Shown here piece after piece: positions 1 to 11,879 of a stretch of DNA of 64,000 nt (position 1 is its first letter; the number at the start of each line of letters is the position of its first letter). The notes beneath the pieces were generated by a model, which worked only from the letters and a program-made list of their open reading frames with translations, was not told the DNA's origin and did no database searches. Source of the stretch: Gadus chalcogrammus (Eukaryota > Chordata > Actinopteri > Gadiformes > Gadidae); contig NC_079426.1 of the NCBI RefSeq assembly GCF_026213295.1, positions 27,879,102-27,943,101 on the forward strand, read 5' to 3'. Both the position numbers and the translations under genes were made by a program.

Positions 1-70
1 CCCCATTTGTCAATTGAGAACCCCAATTCCCAGAATCCCCCGCGGCTCCGGAACACGGCGTAGCTTACAT

Positions 71-481
71 TAATCTTTATTATCTGAATGGGAAATGCAA
101 TATTTTAGGACAGATACACCATTAAACGCGTTTCTAATGACATTTCTAGCGAAAAATGTACATTTTCCTTACATAATCTTCAGTCAGTGAATGTGTATGA
201 TCTTTATTAATCTTTATTATCTGAATGGGAAATGCAATATTTTAGGACAGATACACCATTAAACACGTTTCTAATGACTTTTCTAGCGAGAAATGTACAT
301 TTTCCTTACATAATCTTCAGTCAGTGAATGTGTATGATCTTTATTAATCTTTATTATCTGAATGGGAAATGCAATATTTTAGGACCGATTCACCGTTAAA
401 CGTGTTTCTAATAACATTTCTAGCGAGAAATATACTTTTTACTTGCATAATCTTCAGTCAGTGATTGTGTCTGATCTTTAG
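71..481. repeat. 137-bp tandem repeat, three copies
   Basis: Units starting TAATCTTTATTATCTGAATG begin at 71, 208 and 345, a 137-bp period. The third unit is more diverged. Two inverted copies lie in the right arm at about 3428-3703. A diverged relative also occurs inside the nested MITE near 1815-1940. Confidence 0.85.
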
Positions 482-1197
482 TTTTATAGTTATTAGGATT
501 TGATCGGCTCGCTCGCATGTTTCAACGACGTCAGGTTGCTTTCGCTAAACTAGCAGCTCACGTGCTTCCTGCGTTTGTGTTATTAAACTGTTACTTTATG
601 TAACTTTTAATGATATCATCTTGTTAGAAACACGTATATCTGAGAGCCAACCCAGTCGCCAAAAGCATACCTGAATGTAAAGGATGTTTGGTCGGATGTT
701 ACGACGAAGAATCATAATGTGAATGGGAATATTCTATAAATCTCTTGATATCATCTTTCGTCTCAACACTTCTGCTGCAGCCACTTAAAGTCTCACTCCG
801 AGAACCTTAAAATATGAATCAATCCATTAGAAGTATGAAAATATCTTCCCGGTGGTGCAACAGAGCAAACAAGGTGTCCTTTGACATCTACGTTTCGAGA
901 CGATTGCAACAGTACCACACATGATCATATTTGAATATGTTTCGGGGTAGTAATTAGCTGTCGATTTTGGAGGCCTTTATCAATAATGACCAGCTATAGA
1001 TTTGCTTCCCGATGGAGATTTTTGACAAATTACATGTTAATTAGCATCTACACGTTAAGCTGAGTCCAATGAGATCAAGCTCGGCCTCTTGCTACACCGA
1101 GATCATGTCCTAGACCTAGGTGTACCATGTAAAATACATGTTACCATTAGCTAGAGTGTCGTTCTTGGTGTCATTGGACTCAGCTCAACGTGTAGAT

Positions 1198-2539
1198 CAG
1201 GGGTGTCAAACTCATTTTAGCCTAGGGGCCACATGGAGGAAAATCTATTCCCAAGTGGGCCGGACCGGTAAAAATATGGCATAATTTTGTAAAATTAAAC
1301 ATGCTGTGAGCACACCAAACACAGGTTTCCCATTTACTTCCGTGAATAAAAAGTACGATGACCATTTTTCTTGTAAAACTCTGCACTGTGTCCACTTTTC
1401 GTCTTTTTGACAGAGACATTTTGGGGCAATGAGAGTGCCAAAGCGCATAATGTTGGAAGTATAAAGGTACGGCCACACCAACCGCGTTGCTCGCGGTAGG
1501 GGCGTTGAAAATCGGCATTTTTGCATAGGGAACCATTGGTCTAGGCACGGTACACGCGTTGAAGCGTTGCGTTGGGGGCTTTAGGCGCGGAAGTTGCACG
1601 TAATTACGCACGTAAACGCAGCCTGGCGGACTATTTCTCTGCTGATCAACACTACGAATGCTGGAAACACGCCAGACACACCATGTGAAGTTATTTAACC
1701 CGATTAGTGTTATTTATATCAGAGATTATTTAATCTAACCCGATCTAAACTCTATCATGCACCCAAACGCGGCGTTTGGGTTTCCTACCTCGGACTCCAG
1801 CGCAGCCACGGCCGACATCTTTCTTTATTCTGGGTGGAAATAGTTATAGTTACGCCATTAAATGCGTTTATGGAAACATTTTTAGCGAGAAATGTGCATT
1901 TTAATTTCATAATTTTTGCTCAGTGAATGTGAAGGATGTTTGGTTTGATAGTTATGACGAAGAGGGAACGCTCCGTTCACTTGCATGGACATGGACTCAT
2001 CTAGCTGCGGTGGCGCGGTGACGCGGTGGAAGCGTTGAACCACCACACACCGATCAAGCGTCAGGTTAGGCGCGGTACTCGCGGTATCCACTGCGAGCAA
2101 CGCGGTTGGTGTGGCCGTAGCATAAGGCAGAGCGACAAGGTAGCTCCGGGCTAGCTGCACTACCTGTTTATACTTGCTCCCTGCTCAGCCCCGGTATAAA
2201 GTTTGCTTGCTTAACATAATTGCTATTGCGATTTCTAGTGGACACATTAAGAACAGCAGTTTCTTTCATTGAAAAATAGCAGATCATTTTACGTTACATT
2301 CCAAAGCGACTTCCAGTTACACACAATTGTCCAGTAGTTCAATGTACAACAAATTAGTCAGTGCCAGTCAATGCAATTCATGTAATGCTAGGAAGGATTT
2401 TTATAATTTATTTTTTTTTATTTTTTTTTTTTTATTTTTTTTTTACACAATACTGTACTTCACAAAATCATCTCGCGGGCCGGATTAAACCCGTTCGCGG
2501 GCCTGATCCGGCCCGCGGGCCGTACGTTTGACACCCCTG
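1198..2539. mobile_element. Non-autonomous hAT element with 8-bp target duplication
   Basis: The left end reads CAGGGGTGTCAAACTCATTT and the right end closes with GTTTGACACCCCTG, the terminal inverted repeat of Charlie-like hAT elements. The 8-bp duplication GTGTAGAT sits at 1190-1197 and 2540-2547. The GC-rich subterminal stretch at 2474-2520 is full of GGCCCGCGGGCC-type motifs. No transposase is present. Inside lie a further MITE (1468-2119) and a T-rich run at 2405-2440. It was inserted into one arm of the fold-back element after that element formed. Confidence 0.92.
1468..2119. mobile_element. Nested MITE inside the hAT element
   Basis: A perfect 27-bp inverted repeat starting TACGGCCACACCAACC lies at 1468-1494 and 2093-2119. 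The interior (about 1815-1960) is recognisably related to the 137-bp repeat of the surrounding fold-back element. No clear target duplication was found. Superfamily not assigned. Confidence 0.7.
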
Positions 2540-3048
2540 GTGTAGATGCTAAATAACATGTCATTTGTGACTAATCTTTATCGGGAAGCAAATCAATAGC
2601 TGCTCAGTATTGATTAAGGCCTCCAATTTCGACAGCTAATTACTACCATTAAACATGTTCGAATATGCTCATGTGTGGCACCGTTGCAATCGCCTGGAAG
2701 CGTAGATGTTGAAGGACACCTTGTTCGTCCTCTTACGCTACCGGGAAGATATTTACATGCTTCTGATTGACCAATGAATTGATTCAGCTATTCCCCCAGA
2801 AGTCTGGGGTCAAAAGGTCAAAAGGAGACGGCACCACGCCGGGGTGGATCCAGATCTCGGGCAACAGCGCAGGGTTGCCAGGTCCTGCAAAAAACGTGCC
2901 CCCCACATACCGTTCAAAATCCACCCAAAATGTCCTAGAAGCATCCCAAATAAAAAATGATATTATTGGCCATTTTGGCCAACGTTTTGAAAGTAATACT
3001 ATTTGAGGGAATATTTTTTTGTTGTTGTTTTAGCAGCGAAATGCACCG

Positions 3049-3172
3049 TGTGTGTGTGTGTGTGTGTGTGTGTGTCTGTGTCTGTGTCTGTGTGTCTGTG
3101 CGTGCGAGTGTGTGCTTGTGTGTGCTTGTGTGTGTGTGTGTCTGTGCGTGTGTGTGCGTGTGTGTGTGTGTA
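3049..3172. repeat. (GT)n microsatellite, interrupted
   Basis: About 120 bp of TG dinucleotides with TC and GC interruptions, inside the right part of the fold-back element and without a partner in the left arm. It arose or expanded after the palindrome formed. Confidence 0.9.
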
Positions 3173-4005
3173 TAACACGCTATTTTATGTTGAAATGCGA
3201 CGTAATCCAGTGCTCACGAAACGTACACTGTCAACGTAGGTATGCTTTTGGCGACTGGGTTGGCTCTCAGATATACGTGTTTCTAACAAGATGATATCAT
3301 TAAAAGTTACATAAAGTAACAGTTTAATAACACAAACGCAGGAAGCACGTGAGCTGCTAGTTTAGCGAAAGCAACCTGACGTCGTTGAAACATGCGAGCG
3401 AGCCGATCAAATCCTAATAACTATAAAACTAAAGATCAGACACAATCACTGACTGAAGATTATGCAAGTAAAAAGTATATTTCTCGCTAGAAATGTTATT
3501 AGAAACACGTTTAACGGTGAATCGGTCCTAAAATATTGCATTTCCCATTCAGATAATAAAGATTAATAAAGATCATACACATTCACTGACTGAAGATTAT
3601 AGAAGGAAAATGTACATTTCTCGCTAGAAATGTCATTAGAAACGCGTTTAATGGTGTATCTGTCCTAAAATATTGCATTTCCCATTCAGATAATAAAGAT
3701 TAATATAAGCTACGCCGTGTTCCGGAGCCGCGGGGGATTCTGGGAATTGGGGTTCTCAGTTGACAAATGGGGCTTTTGTTAACTTGTTTTGTTGTTAGGA
3801 TTAAGTGGGGTTAATGGGTTCGGGATATTATGTGGTTGTGTGTTGTTCTATTAACATTGTTTGTGTGTTCATTATTGTCGACACCGTCACCGAGAGTGAC
3901 GTGACCATCGTTTCGTGCAGCTGTTCCGTGTTGAAGTCTCGTTCAATAAAAACCAACTCTCATTGTCGAGCGTTCAATAAAAACCAACTCTCGTTGTCGA
4001 GCGTG

Positions 4006-4160
4006 CCCCCCCCCTACAAACGTGTCTCCCCCCCCTCAACAAACGTGTCCCCCCCCCCCTACAATCGTGTGTCCCCCCCCCCCCCCCCTCAACAAACGTG
4101 TCTCCCCCCCCCCCCCCTCCCCGGTCAACAACAGTCTCCCCCCCCCCCCCCCCCCTAAAC
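4006..4160. repeat. C-run minisatellite with G-quadruplex potential on the minus strand
   Basis: Runs of 7 to 17 C are separated by short spacers such as TACAAACGTGTCT and TCAACAAACGTGTCT. The minus strand has at least five long G runs, enough for stable G-quadruplexes. Proline-rich and glycine-rich reading frames here are artefacts of the composition. Just upstream (about 3935-4003) a roughly 36-bp unit containing TTCAATAAAAACCAACTCTC is duplicated. Confidence 0.85.
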
Positions 4161-4587
4161 AATCGTGTCCACAATTTGCCGCGAAAGCCGTGAAACCCAA
4201 ACCCCGAAACCCGCCTCCACAGCGGCACACGTGGATACTGTAGGTATAACACGCTATTTTTTACGTTGAAATGCTACGTATCCAGTGTTCATGGAAACGT
4301 ACACCGTGGACATATTTTCTTGGCGACTTGGTTGTGCCATAACAATGTCATGTGTTTTATGAAAACACCATCAGTAACATTTAAATTGAGGTTTGAGGTT
4401 GATGTGGACGGCTCTTTTTTTTGTCCGATTTCTTCAGTGTTCAGTGCCTGTTTGTGAGATATGCATTGTTTGAAAGATAAGCCTTTGATTTTGTTTAATT
4501 TTAATATGCCTTTCATCAACAGTGGTTTGGGGTTTTATAACAACAATTAAAGTGCTTAACTACTGGTGAACGATGTTGCAGAACATA

Positions 4588-5345
4588 TATGGTTTGTGTT
4601 GATTGCATGGAAAAGGGAATAACCAGTTACAACTTATATGGTAAGAGCCTGGTAATACCATGGAAACAAACTAGGCTTCCTTTTACAGTACAGTTTCAGC
4701 TTACTTACTGGGTAAATTGTCATGTTTTATTTGGTAACGTCGCAGAACGTACATGGTACAAGTTTGTGTTGACTGCATGGAAAAGGGAATAATGTATTAC
4801 AAATTATATGGTAAGAACCTGGTAATACCATGGAAACAAACGAGGCTTCCTTTTACAGTACAGTTTCAGCTTAATTACTGGGTAAATTGTCGTGTTTTAC
4901 TTGGTAACGTCACAGAACGTACATGGTACAAGTTTGTGTTGACTGCATGGAAAAGGGAATAATGTATTACAAATTATATGGTAAGAACCTGGTAATACCA
5001 TGGAAACAAACGAGGCTTCCTTTTACAGTACAGTTTCAGCTTACTTACTGGGTAAATTGTCGTGTTTTACTTGGTAACGTCGCAGAACGTACTTGGTACA
5101 AGTTTGTGTTGACTGCATGGATAATGAAATGTATTATAAATTATATGGTAAGAACCTGGTAATACCATGGAAACAAACGAGGCTTCCTTTGACAGTACAG
5201 TTTCAGCTTAATTACTGGGTAAATTGTCGTGTTTTACTTGGTAACGTCGCAGAACGTACATGGTACATGTTTGTGTTGACTGCATGGATAATGGAATCTA
5301 TCTATTATAAATTATATGGTAAGAACCTGGTAATACCATGGAAAC
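4588..5345 (+). repeat. 170-bp tandem repeat array
   Basis: Units marked by GTTTGTGTTGACTGCATGG and CCTGGTAATACCATGGAAAC recur about every 170 bp, about five times. The same unit appears inverted at about 31260-32040 and direct at 32568-32880 and 52100-52500. Because 170 is not a multiple of 3, the similar peptides read from each unit are not a repeated protein. Confidence 0.88.
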
Positions 5346-5659
5346 AAACGGCTTCGTACCCAGTATTTAAGAAGATGTACCATGACACTAGAGGAAAACT
5401 TCCTGCAGAGGTTGTTACCAGGTAAGTAATTCCATAGTGGTAAATCGAATAAACCCTTTTTAAATGGGTGTAGCTATGAATAATAACTAAGATAAAGTAT
5501 TTTATTGGAAAGCACTATGCTAATTTCTAGATAGTACATCATTAAATTTGGGCTGTTACCAACATAAACCTTGGATAATAGGTGTTTATAAGAATTGGTT
5601 GCCTAATTTCCTAGGAAGTACAGAGTTATTACCAACCTAAAACAGATACAACTACACGC

Positions 5660-5901
5660 TACTTAGTTGAGTTGATGGGTAATAGTGGAGGTTTTACTTA
5701 GTACTTCAGCTGTAATTCCTCTGTATTTACCTTCTTATTACCAGTGGTAATTACACAGTAATACACTATAATTTACCGGATAATTCCTCTGTATTTACCT
5801 TCTTATTACCAGTGTTAATTACCCAGTAATACACTATGATTTACCATGTATGTACCGGGTAAATACCTAGTAATTAGGGGACTGTAAAAGGAATGGTTAC
5901 C
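5660..5901 (+). repeat. Subterminal TTACC/GGTAA repeats and terminus of copy A
   Basis: A unit of about 75 bp containing CCTTCTTATTACCAGTGGTAATTACC is present twice before the terminus. The terminal motif GGTAA is reiterated as short palindromes (GGTAATTACC), which could be transposase binding sites (inference). Confidence 0.7.
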
Positions 5902-6021
5902 TACATTTTCTGTCTGCGCCACTAACCCATGACGTTGGCACAAAGCAAATGAAATGTATCCATTTCTGTGTGGCGCGTTCCGTGCCGTGTGCAGGCACGC
6001 CAGAATTCAAAAAGTTAAGAG

Positions 6022-6312
6022 ATGGCGGTTAAAGCAAAGCGCAGCGAATAATTGAAATACTTTAAAGAAATAGGAGATCATCAGGTGAAATGTAAAATAT
6101 GCCAAGCGAAATCGAGCTACCAGAAAGTACTATGCGGCAACATATGCTCCTGAAACACAACGGTGAGTTCGGGAAAGCAGACCCGCAGCAACCAAGTGTG
6201 TCGGCTATTTTCACCGCCGCAAGACGCAACTGTAATCCCGGGCGTGTAGAGAAGATTACAACGCTGAGTATTTCCATAGTCCATTTGCTGCCGTTTTATT
6301 TGCAGCTTTAAA
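6022..6312 (+). pseudogene. BED zinc-finger exon of a hAT-type transposase, broken
   Basis: Reading from ATG at 6022, the peptide has the BED-finger pattern: YFKEIG, then VKCKICQAK, then after a frame change MRQHMLLKH, giving the C-x2-C and H-x4-H ligands. BED fingers bind DNA at the N-terminus of hAT transposases and their ZBED relatives. It is broken by a stop codon near 6049 and a frameshift near 6115, and no catalytic domain follows. The downstream tail runs to a stop near 6311. Likely a relic of a hAT element inserted beside GGTAAC copy A. Confidence 0.6.
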
Positions 6313-7212
6313 TTATTTGCAATGGTTAGGCTACTTGTTTCGTTTTTGTTTTTTTTAAACTGTTACATGCCTTGGTTCGATGTGATTTAAATTGTGAGAC
6401 GCATATTTATTTTTGTAAGGAAAATGTGTTGTGAACGTTTGCAAAAATAAATAATGAATACTCTGATAACTCTGACTGTTTCGATGGAGAATAAGCATTA
6501 CATGTTTGGTTGGTAATATTGCCGTTCATCATCAAGCCTATTCCTGCTGCAGATGCTGTAGCTCCCTCCAGTCAACAGTCACGGACACAAGGCTTTCTTG
6601 TTTACGGGCATTTATTAGCTGAGTCTTATCATCCTCTTTGCCATCAAACATGCCGTGAGAACTAAACAAAAGCATATAAATCATACATGTGTTACATAAA
6701 TGCGACTATTATCAGAGAATAGCACATGCTAATTACAAGTTAAAGAACTATGCAAACCTCATTGGCCGCGATAACTTCAGGGAGTGAAACAGGTAACACA
6801 GAGGCAACTTCTCTCCTGTGCGTCTCTCGTTGAACTAACAAATGTAATATTAACGCACTTATCTCAACGAGCGGTTCGGCATGCGCTGCATGCTCCGATG
6901 CTGGTGCTACAACAATAAACGTCACCTCTTGCACCTCAGAACAAGAGTACCGCTATACATTGATTACATTAACAGGTAAGCTTGTAAACATACTTAAAAA
7001 TAAAATAAATGCAGATAAATATATAATATATATTTAAATGTGGTGTCATTCTTAATAAACTATTCTTTTATGAAACTTAAATTTATTCTAATAATACAAA
7101 TTATGCAACTGTTTCTGCTGGCAGCTACACTCCCACCAAATCACTGGTGATTTATTTTAAATTAATAAACTAAATAAAGATTATGAGACTTGGTTTAAAT
7201 AAGGTAGCTGCA
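6313..7212. other. AT-rich interval without recognised gene
   Basis: No supported coding region. It probably includes the 3' flank, and perhaps the LTR, of the minus-strand BEL element that ends at 7213, but no second copy exists in the window to define an LTR. Confidence 0.4.
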
Positions 7213-9268
7213 TTACTCAGCTTCAAGCAGGGTAACCGTCTTGTGAATAGGCCGTGCTAGGTACGTTTGCTTTGTGAGCCGCTTTCCTGTGTCATCCAGT
7301 GCTGAATCACTGATCAGCAATTGGAGCTTTCTCACATGTCCATCTTCACCAGGATACACTTCCGTGACCTTGGCGAGTTTCCACTCATTTCGTGGTGCAT
7401 TGTCATCTTACACGATCACGATATCGTTGACCTGCGCATTTCTGCGGGTCTTATGCCATTTTTGTCTCTCTTGCAGATTTAACATGTACTCTTTTTTCCA
7501 CCTAGACTCGTTGAATAAGTACTGAACTTTACGCCATCTTTTGCGAAGATAAAGGTCTTCTTTCACAAAGTCTCCAGGTGGTGGCAAGACTATGGAAGAC
7601 TTCATCGTCAAGATGTGATTGGGCGTAAGAGGCTGTGGCCCAGCTGGATCACTCAACAGATGTGCTGTTAAAGGTCGGCTGTTTATAATTGCCATTACTT
7701 CGTAAAGGTAAGTTCTCAAAGATGAACTGTCAAGTCTTTGGGATGCCAGATCTAGACTGGATGTCAACACACTTCGTATTGTCCTGATCTGCCTTTCCCA
7801 GGCTCCACCCATGTGACTAGCAGAGGGAGGGTTCATGACAAACTCACAGCCCAGTTGCTTAAGGCATTCTTGGTCCATCTCTTTAACCGCTTCCAGGAAC
7901 TCACGTCTTGCTCCAACAAAGTTAGTGCCCTGGTCAAAATGAAGTTGTCGAACGTTACCACGCAAGGCAATGAGAGCACGAAGAGCATTTATAAAAGCAT
8001 CAGTCGTCATATCATCAAGCAGTTCTATGTGCACAGCACGAGAACACAGACAGGTGAATAGCAGGCCGTACCGCTTCACTTCCTTTCTTCCATCTTTAAC
8101 GTAGAATGGCCCGAAACAATCCATCCCACAATATGTAAAGGGGGGCGTTGTCTCCATACGTTCACTAGGTAAGTCTGCCATTCTTTGTTCCTCTGTACAC
8201 CTTCTGAACTTTCGACACTGCATGACTGCATCCAAGTATCCAGATACCGTTAGCCCTTAGCTCATTCATTGTCATGCCACGTCCTTGGTGTTGCACTCGC
8301 TGATGGTAATGTGCAACCAATAACTTTGTTATGTGGCTGGTCTTTGGTAAGACTGCCGGGTGTCTGATGTGAGGGTGCAGAGCAGCATGCTCTAGTCGAC
8401 CTCCCACCCTGAGGATGCCTTGTTCATCGACAAAAGGATTTAGCCTTTGCAGGTTGCCTTTGTTTATTTCCTTCTTGCATTGAAGACTTTGGATCTCCAC
8501 AGAGAAGTTCCGCCTCTGGACGATGTTTATGATGGTAAGTTCTGCATCTTCTCTCTCTTCCAGACTGCTGGCTTTAAACTCTTTGAAACATCGCTTGAGT
8601 CTAGCGATGGCTTTGACCAACCTCGTCCAGCTAGAGAACTTGAGGAAGCGTTCAAGCAGTGAATCGTCTGTTGTCAATGTCTTATGCACAAAGACCTTAC
8701 GAACTTCTGGGTCTTCAACTGCAGTGTCTCCCACCTTACTATCTCCACTGGGAAGCTCTTCTTGCCAAAGAAAGTCTGGACCGGCAAACCAGTTGGAAGC
8801 AATGAGCCCCTTTGCCTTAAGGCCCCTTGACGCATGGTCAGCTGGATTTTCTTCAGAGGCCACGTATCTCCATTGACTTGGTTTGGTACTGTCCTTGATG
8901 CGCTGTTTCTCTTTCTCAAATCTCTTACTCAGACACTTAAGGCGATGAACAGCACATTTCCTGTTGTCTGGCAGACTCGGCATGTCCTCTTTAAATGGCA
9001 AAGGCATTTCACAGTGACCGTCAGGCTTGATCTTGATTCCCTCCTCCATTATTGAAATGAAGCGAAAATCTTCTTGTGAAAAGTGAGCATCCTCCATGGT
9101 TCTTTCATTAAAGTCTGACTGAATCTTCATAACATTTGGCGGAGTGACTAATTCCTTGACTTGTGTTCGACATATGTATCGGACTTCACTTGTCAGATTG
9201 GCAGGCGACTGAAGGCATTGCGTTACTTGTCTGACAATAGTTCTCTGGCTGCATCAAATTGCATCTCC
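7213..9268 (-). pseudogene. BEL/Pao retrotransposon pol, 3' part (integrase)
   Basis: Read on the minus strand from 9268. A short start-of-RT stretch (HRLKCLSKRF) jumps directly to an RNase H tail (WRYVASEENPADHASRGL), so almost all of the reverse transcriptase and RNase H is deleted. Then come the H2C2 zinc-binding part of integrase (about 8440-8290), a frameshift near 8230, and the integrase core with GMDCFGPF, HFDQGTNFVG and GAWERQIR supplying the D, D and E residues (8180-7640). The BEL-type C-terminal domain (DUF5641) continues past a single in-frame stop (7408-7410) to the natural stop at 7213-7215. Its gag and protease lie at 13568-14601, beyond an inserted Ty3 element. Confidence 0.85.
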
Positions 9269-9700
9269 TGTGGCAACCCGTTCCCAACCCCTCGGGCTGG
9301 AGGGCCCAGGGGAGAGGTGGTGGAGGGCGTGTACCGGCTGTATCCAACAGATGGAGCCAGAGGGCGGCACTCCGGACGCACTAATCAGGGGGATGGGAAA
9401 CACCTGGGGCGGGGAGTGAGACACCATGTTAAACTGCGCTTTCCCCGATTCCCAAGGAGAGTTGGAGCGAGAAGCCGGTGGAGTAACCCGACCCACGGAC
9501 GAGCCGCAGGGAGGTGAACCGCGCCGTATCCGGACAGAGAAAGCTAAATCCTTATTTCATTGTTTTCTCCTGGCTCACGGAGCTAGCGTATGCTTTTCAT
9601 TGCCCTACGGGGAGAACTCTGTTTAACCGAATAAATGCCCTCCGGGCTTTGAACCAGCCGAGAAGTGTGGTGATTCCCTACCTTACGAAGACATTCTCGG
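9269..9700 (+). repeat. Left LTR of the Gmr1-like element
   Basis: It matches 13165-13555 closely from GGTGGTGGAGGGCGTG to GACATTCTCGGG. It keeps the first 40 or so bases missing from the right LTR, but its last bases differ (GGGAGTGTGG instead of GGGCCCGGGTTGCCACA). An AATAAA polyadenylation signal lies at about 9629. Confidence 0.8.
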
Positions 9701-9914
9701 GAGTGTGGTGGAGGATGCGGGCAATTTGACCCCGCTACGGATTACACGGAATCACCAGCCCAACCCAGATGCAGAACCCGGAAGGGGGCCGCCGCACAGT
9801 GGGAGCTGACGGGGCCGGGCAACAGTCGGCCCCCCCGAGACCGCCGATCGTCGCCCTGGGAGGACCGACGATGCTACACTAGCCCGACAGTGCTCCAGGA
9901 ACCGAGATGTATCC

Positions 9915-11572
9915 ATGCCGTCGGCCTTCGTCGACGGGGGACGACCAGGACCGTGTATGCTGACCACCTGCTGGGCCCACCAGACATCTGGAGCCCCAAC
10001 TATCCCGGTGAGGGTGGGGAATAAGGACACGGAGGCCCTGCTGGATACCGGCAGTGTGGTGACCCTCCTACGCCCAGACCTTGAGGGGGGACGGCGGGGC
10101 GAGCCCATGGAAGTCGCGTGCGTCCACGGGGACACCCACACCTACGACACGTGCCACGTGGTCGTGAGGACCCCCCGAGGGGTGTATGTGACGCGGGCCG
10201 GGATCGTGCCCAACCTGCCCGTACCCCTGCTCATCGGCAGGGACTGCCCCATGCTCACCCGCCTGCTGAACCCCGTCCCGAGTTCCCGGCTCTGGCGAGA
10301 TCCATCGCGTCGGGCCGGGCGGGCGGTCCGACCCGCTTACGCGGCTCGGCCGGTCCCCGCAACCCCAGCGGAGACGTCGGAGGAGGACGGCGGGACCGAG
10401 GGGGACGGACCCACCCCTCCAGGCACCCCAGCCCATTCGACGGGAGGATCCCACCAAGTGGAGACGGCGGGACCACCCTTGGACACGCCGGACACCCTGA
10501 CGGCAACCGAGCAGTCTGGTCCACCGGGAGGCTCCGAGAGATCCCCGCTCACCGAGTTCTCTGATTTTTTCCCGACGCATCGACCCGGACAGTTCGCCAG
10601 CGCCCAGCTACAGGACGACGCCCTGAAGCACGCCTGGAGCCACGTCCTCGCCCATGAGGGACAAGCGAGGGATTCGGTGAGTCGCCTCCCACACCCTCAC
10701 TTCAGCACCAGGGGGGGTTTGCTATATCGGGTCGTAGAGAAGGGGGGAGAAATGGTAGAACAGTTACTAGTTCCCCGGCCCTACATTAGTAAGGTGCTAT
10801 TCATGGCCCACTCCCACCTGCTAGGGGCTCATCTAGGCATGGATAAAACCAGGGAAAGACTTCTAGCTCGGTTTTACTGGCCCGGGGTGAAAGGTGATGT
10901 GGTCCGTTATTGTCAGTCCTGCCCGGAATGCCAGCGTACGACCCTGTGACCCACAGTGCGAAACCCCCTGATTCCCATGCCAATCATTGAGGTCCCCTTT
11001 GAGCGGATAGCGCTGGATATTGTCGGCCCACTCCCGAAGACCAGCAGGGGACATAGATACATCCTAGTCATTGTGGATTACGCCACCAGATACCCCGAAG
11101 CCCTCCCCCTCCGCGCCGCCACCACCAAGGCAGTAGCCAGGGAGCTAATGCTGCTGTTTAGCAGGGTGGGGATAGCCAGGGAGGTATTAACGGACCAGGG
11201 GTCCTGCTTCATGTCCCGAGTCATGAAGCAACTGCTCAGTCTCCTCCAGGTCACCCAGCTCCGGACCTCGGTGAACCACCCCCAGACCGACGGGTTGGTA
11301 GAGCGCTTCAATAAGACGCTAAAGCAGATGCTGAAGAAGGTCATGGACGTTGACGGGAAAAACTGGGACCAGCTCCTGCCCCATGTACTCTTCACAGTCC
11401 GCGAAGTACCCCAAGCCTCGACAGGGTTTTCCCCCTTCGAGCTGTTGTACGGGAGAAGACCCCGGGGGCTCCTCGACCTCGCCAAGGAGGCGTGGGAGAG
11501 TCGACCATCTCCCCCATCGCACCCTGGTCGACCATGTGGAGCAGGTGAGGGACCGCATGGCCCAGGTCTGGC
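9915..11572 (+). pseudogene. Gmr1-like pol: protease and integrase
   Basis: Protease is recognised by ALLDTGSVVTLL (about 10035-10070), an aspartic protease D-T-G active site. A long proline- and glycine-rich linker follows. Next is the integrase zinc finger with H-x4-H and C-x2-C (HSHLLGAHLG, CQSCPECQ; 10810-10935). A TGA at 10947-10949 breaks the frame. The integrase core follows from 10956 with ALDIVGPLP, LTDQGSCF and VERFNKTLK supplying D, D and E. A frameshift near 11490 moves the C-terminal part (FQPGDLVMVLIP, KWQGPYEVVEQVG; about 11650-11800) to another frame. Integrase inserts the cDNA copy into the genome. Coding GC is much higher than in the surrounding DNA. Confidence 0.85.
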
Positions 11573-11879
11573 CCATCGTCCGGGACCACCTTCGGCAGGC
11601 CCAGCAGGCCCAGGCCCGGGTCTACAACCGTGGGGCCCAGCTACGCCTGTTCCAGCCCGGAGACCTGGTCATGGTGCTGATCCCGACGTCGGAATGCAAA
11701 TTCTTGGCCAAATGGCAGGGCCCGTACGAGGTCGTGGAACAGGTGGGGCCGGTGAACTATCGGGTGCGGCAGCCCGGGAGACGAAAACCCACCCAACTGT
11801 ACCACGTCAATCTACTGAAGCAGTGGAGGGCGGACCCGGCCCGCCGGCGCCGGCTTCCCTCGCCCTGGCCGCCCGGAGC

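Larger units (their letters stand above)
1..3772. mobile_element. Giant fold-back (inverted-repeat) element
   Basis: The first and last bases are inverted copies: the start CCCCATTTGTCAATTGAGAA returns, with one mismatch, as the complement of 3753-3772. The outer arms (about 1-671 and 3240-3772) are followed by an inner inverted pair (about 830-1110 and 1140-1197 plus 2548-2770), so without the hAT at 1198-2539 nearly the whole unit is one imperfect palindrome centred near 1125. The arms differ: the left has three 137-bp repeats and the right two, and 2800-3240 holds extra unmatched DNA with a GT array. No coding sequence is seen. The left end coincides with the window edge, so a target duplication cannot be tested. 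Class unknown; a non-autonomous fold-back transposon is likely. Confidence 0.8.
4318..5901 (+). mobile_element. GGTAAC-family element, partial copy A
   Basis: The right end (TTAGGGGACTGTAAAAGGAATGGTTACC, ending at 5901) is the inverted form of the start of the element at 30646. From left to right this copy holds unique sequence shared with 44925-45190, five 170-bp tandem units (about 4588-5345), a 290-bp spacer, then subterminal repeats rich in TTACC/GGTAA. The left half is missing. No coding region is supported. The transposon superfamily is not recognised. Confidence 0.75.

Noticed and set aside
3805..4252. Proline-rich and glycine-rich frames over the C-run minisatellite
   Set aside because: Explained by C and G homopolymers; no start context or homologue.
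4589..5425. Repeated peptides such as MVQVCVDCMEKG in the 170-bp arrays (also 31304-32032)
   Set aside because: They arise because each 170-bp unit has an ATG and an open stretch. The period is not a multiple of 3, there is no continuous protein, and no family is recognised.
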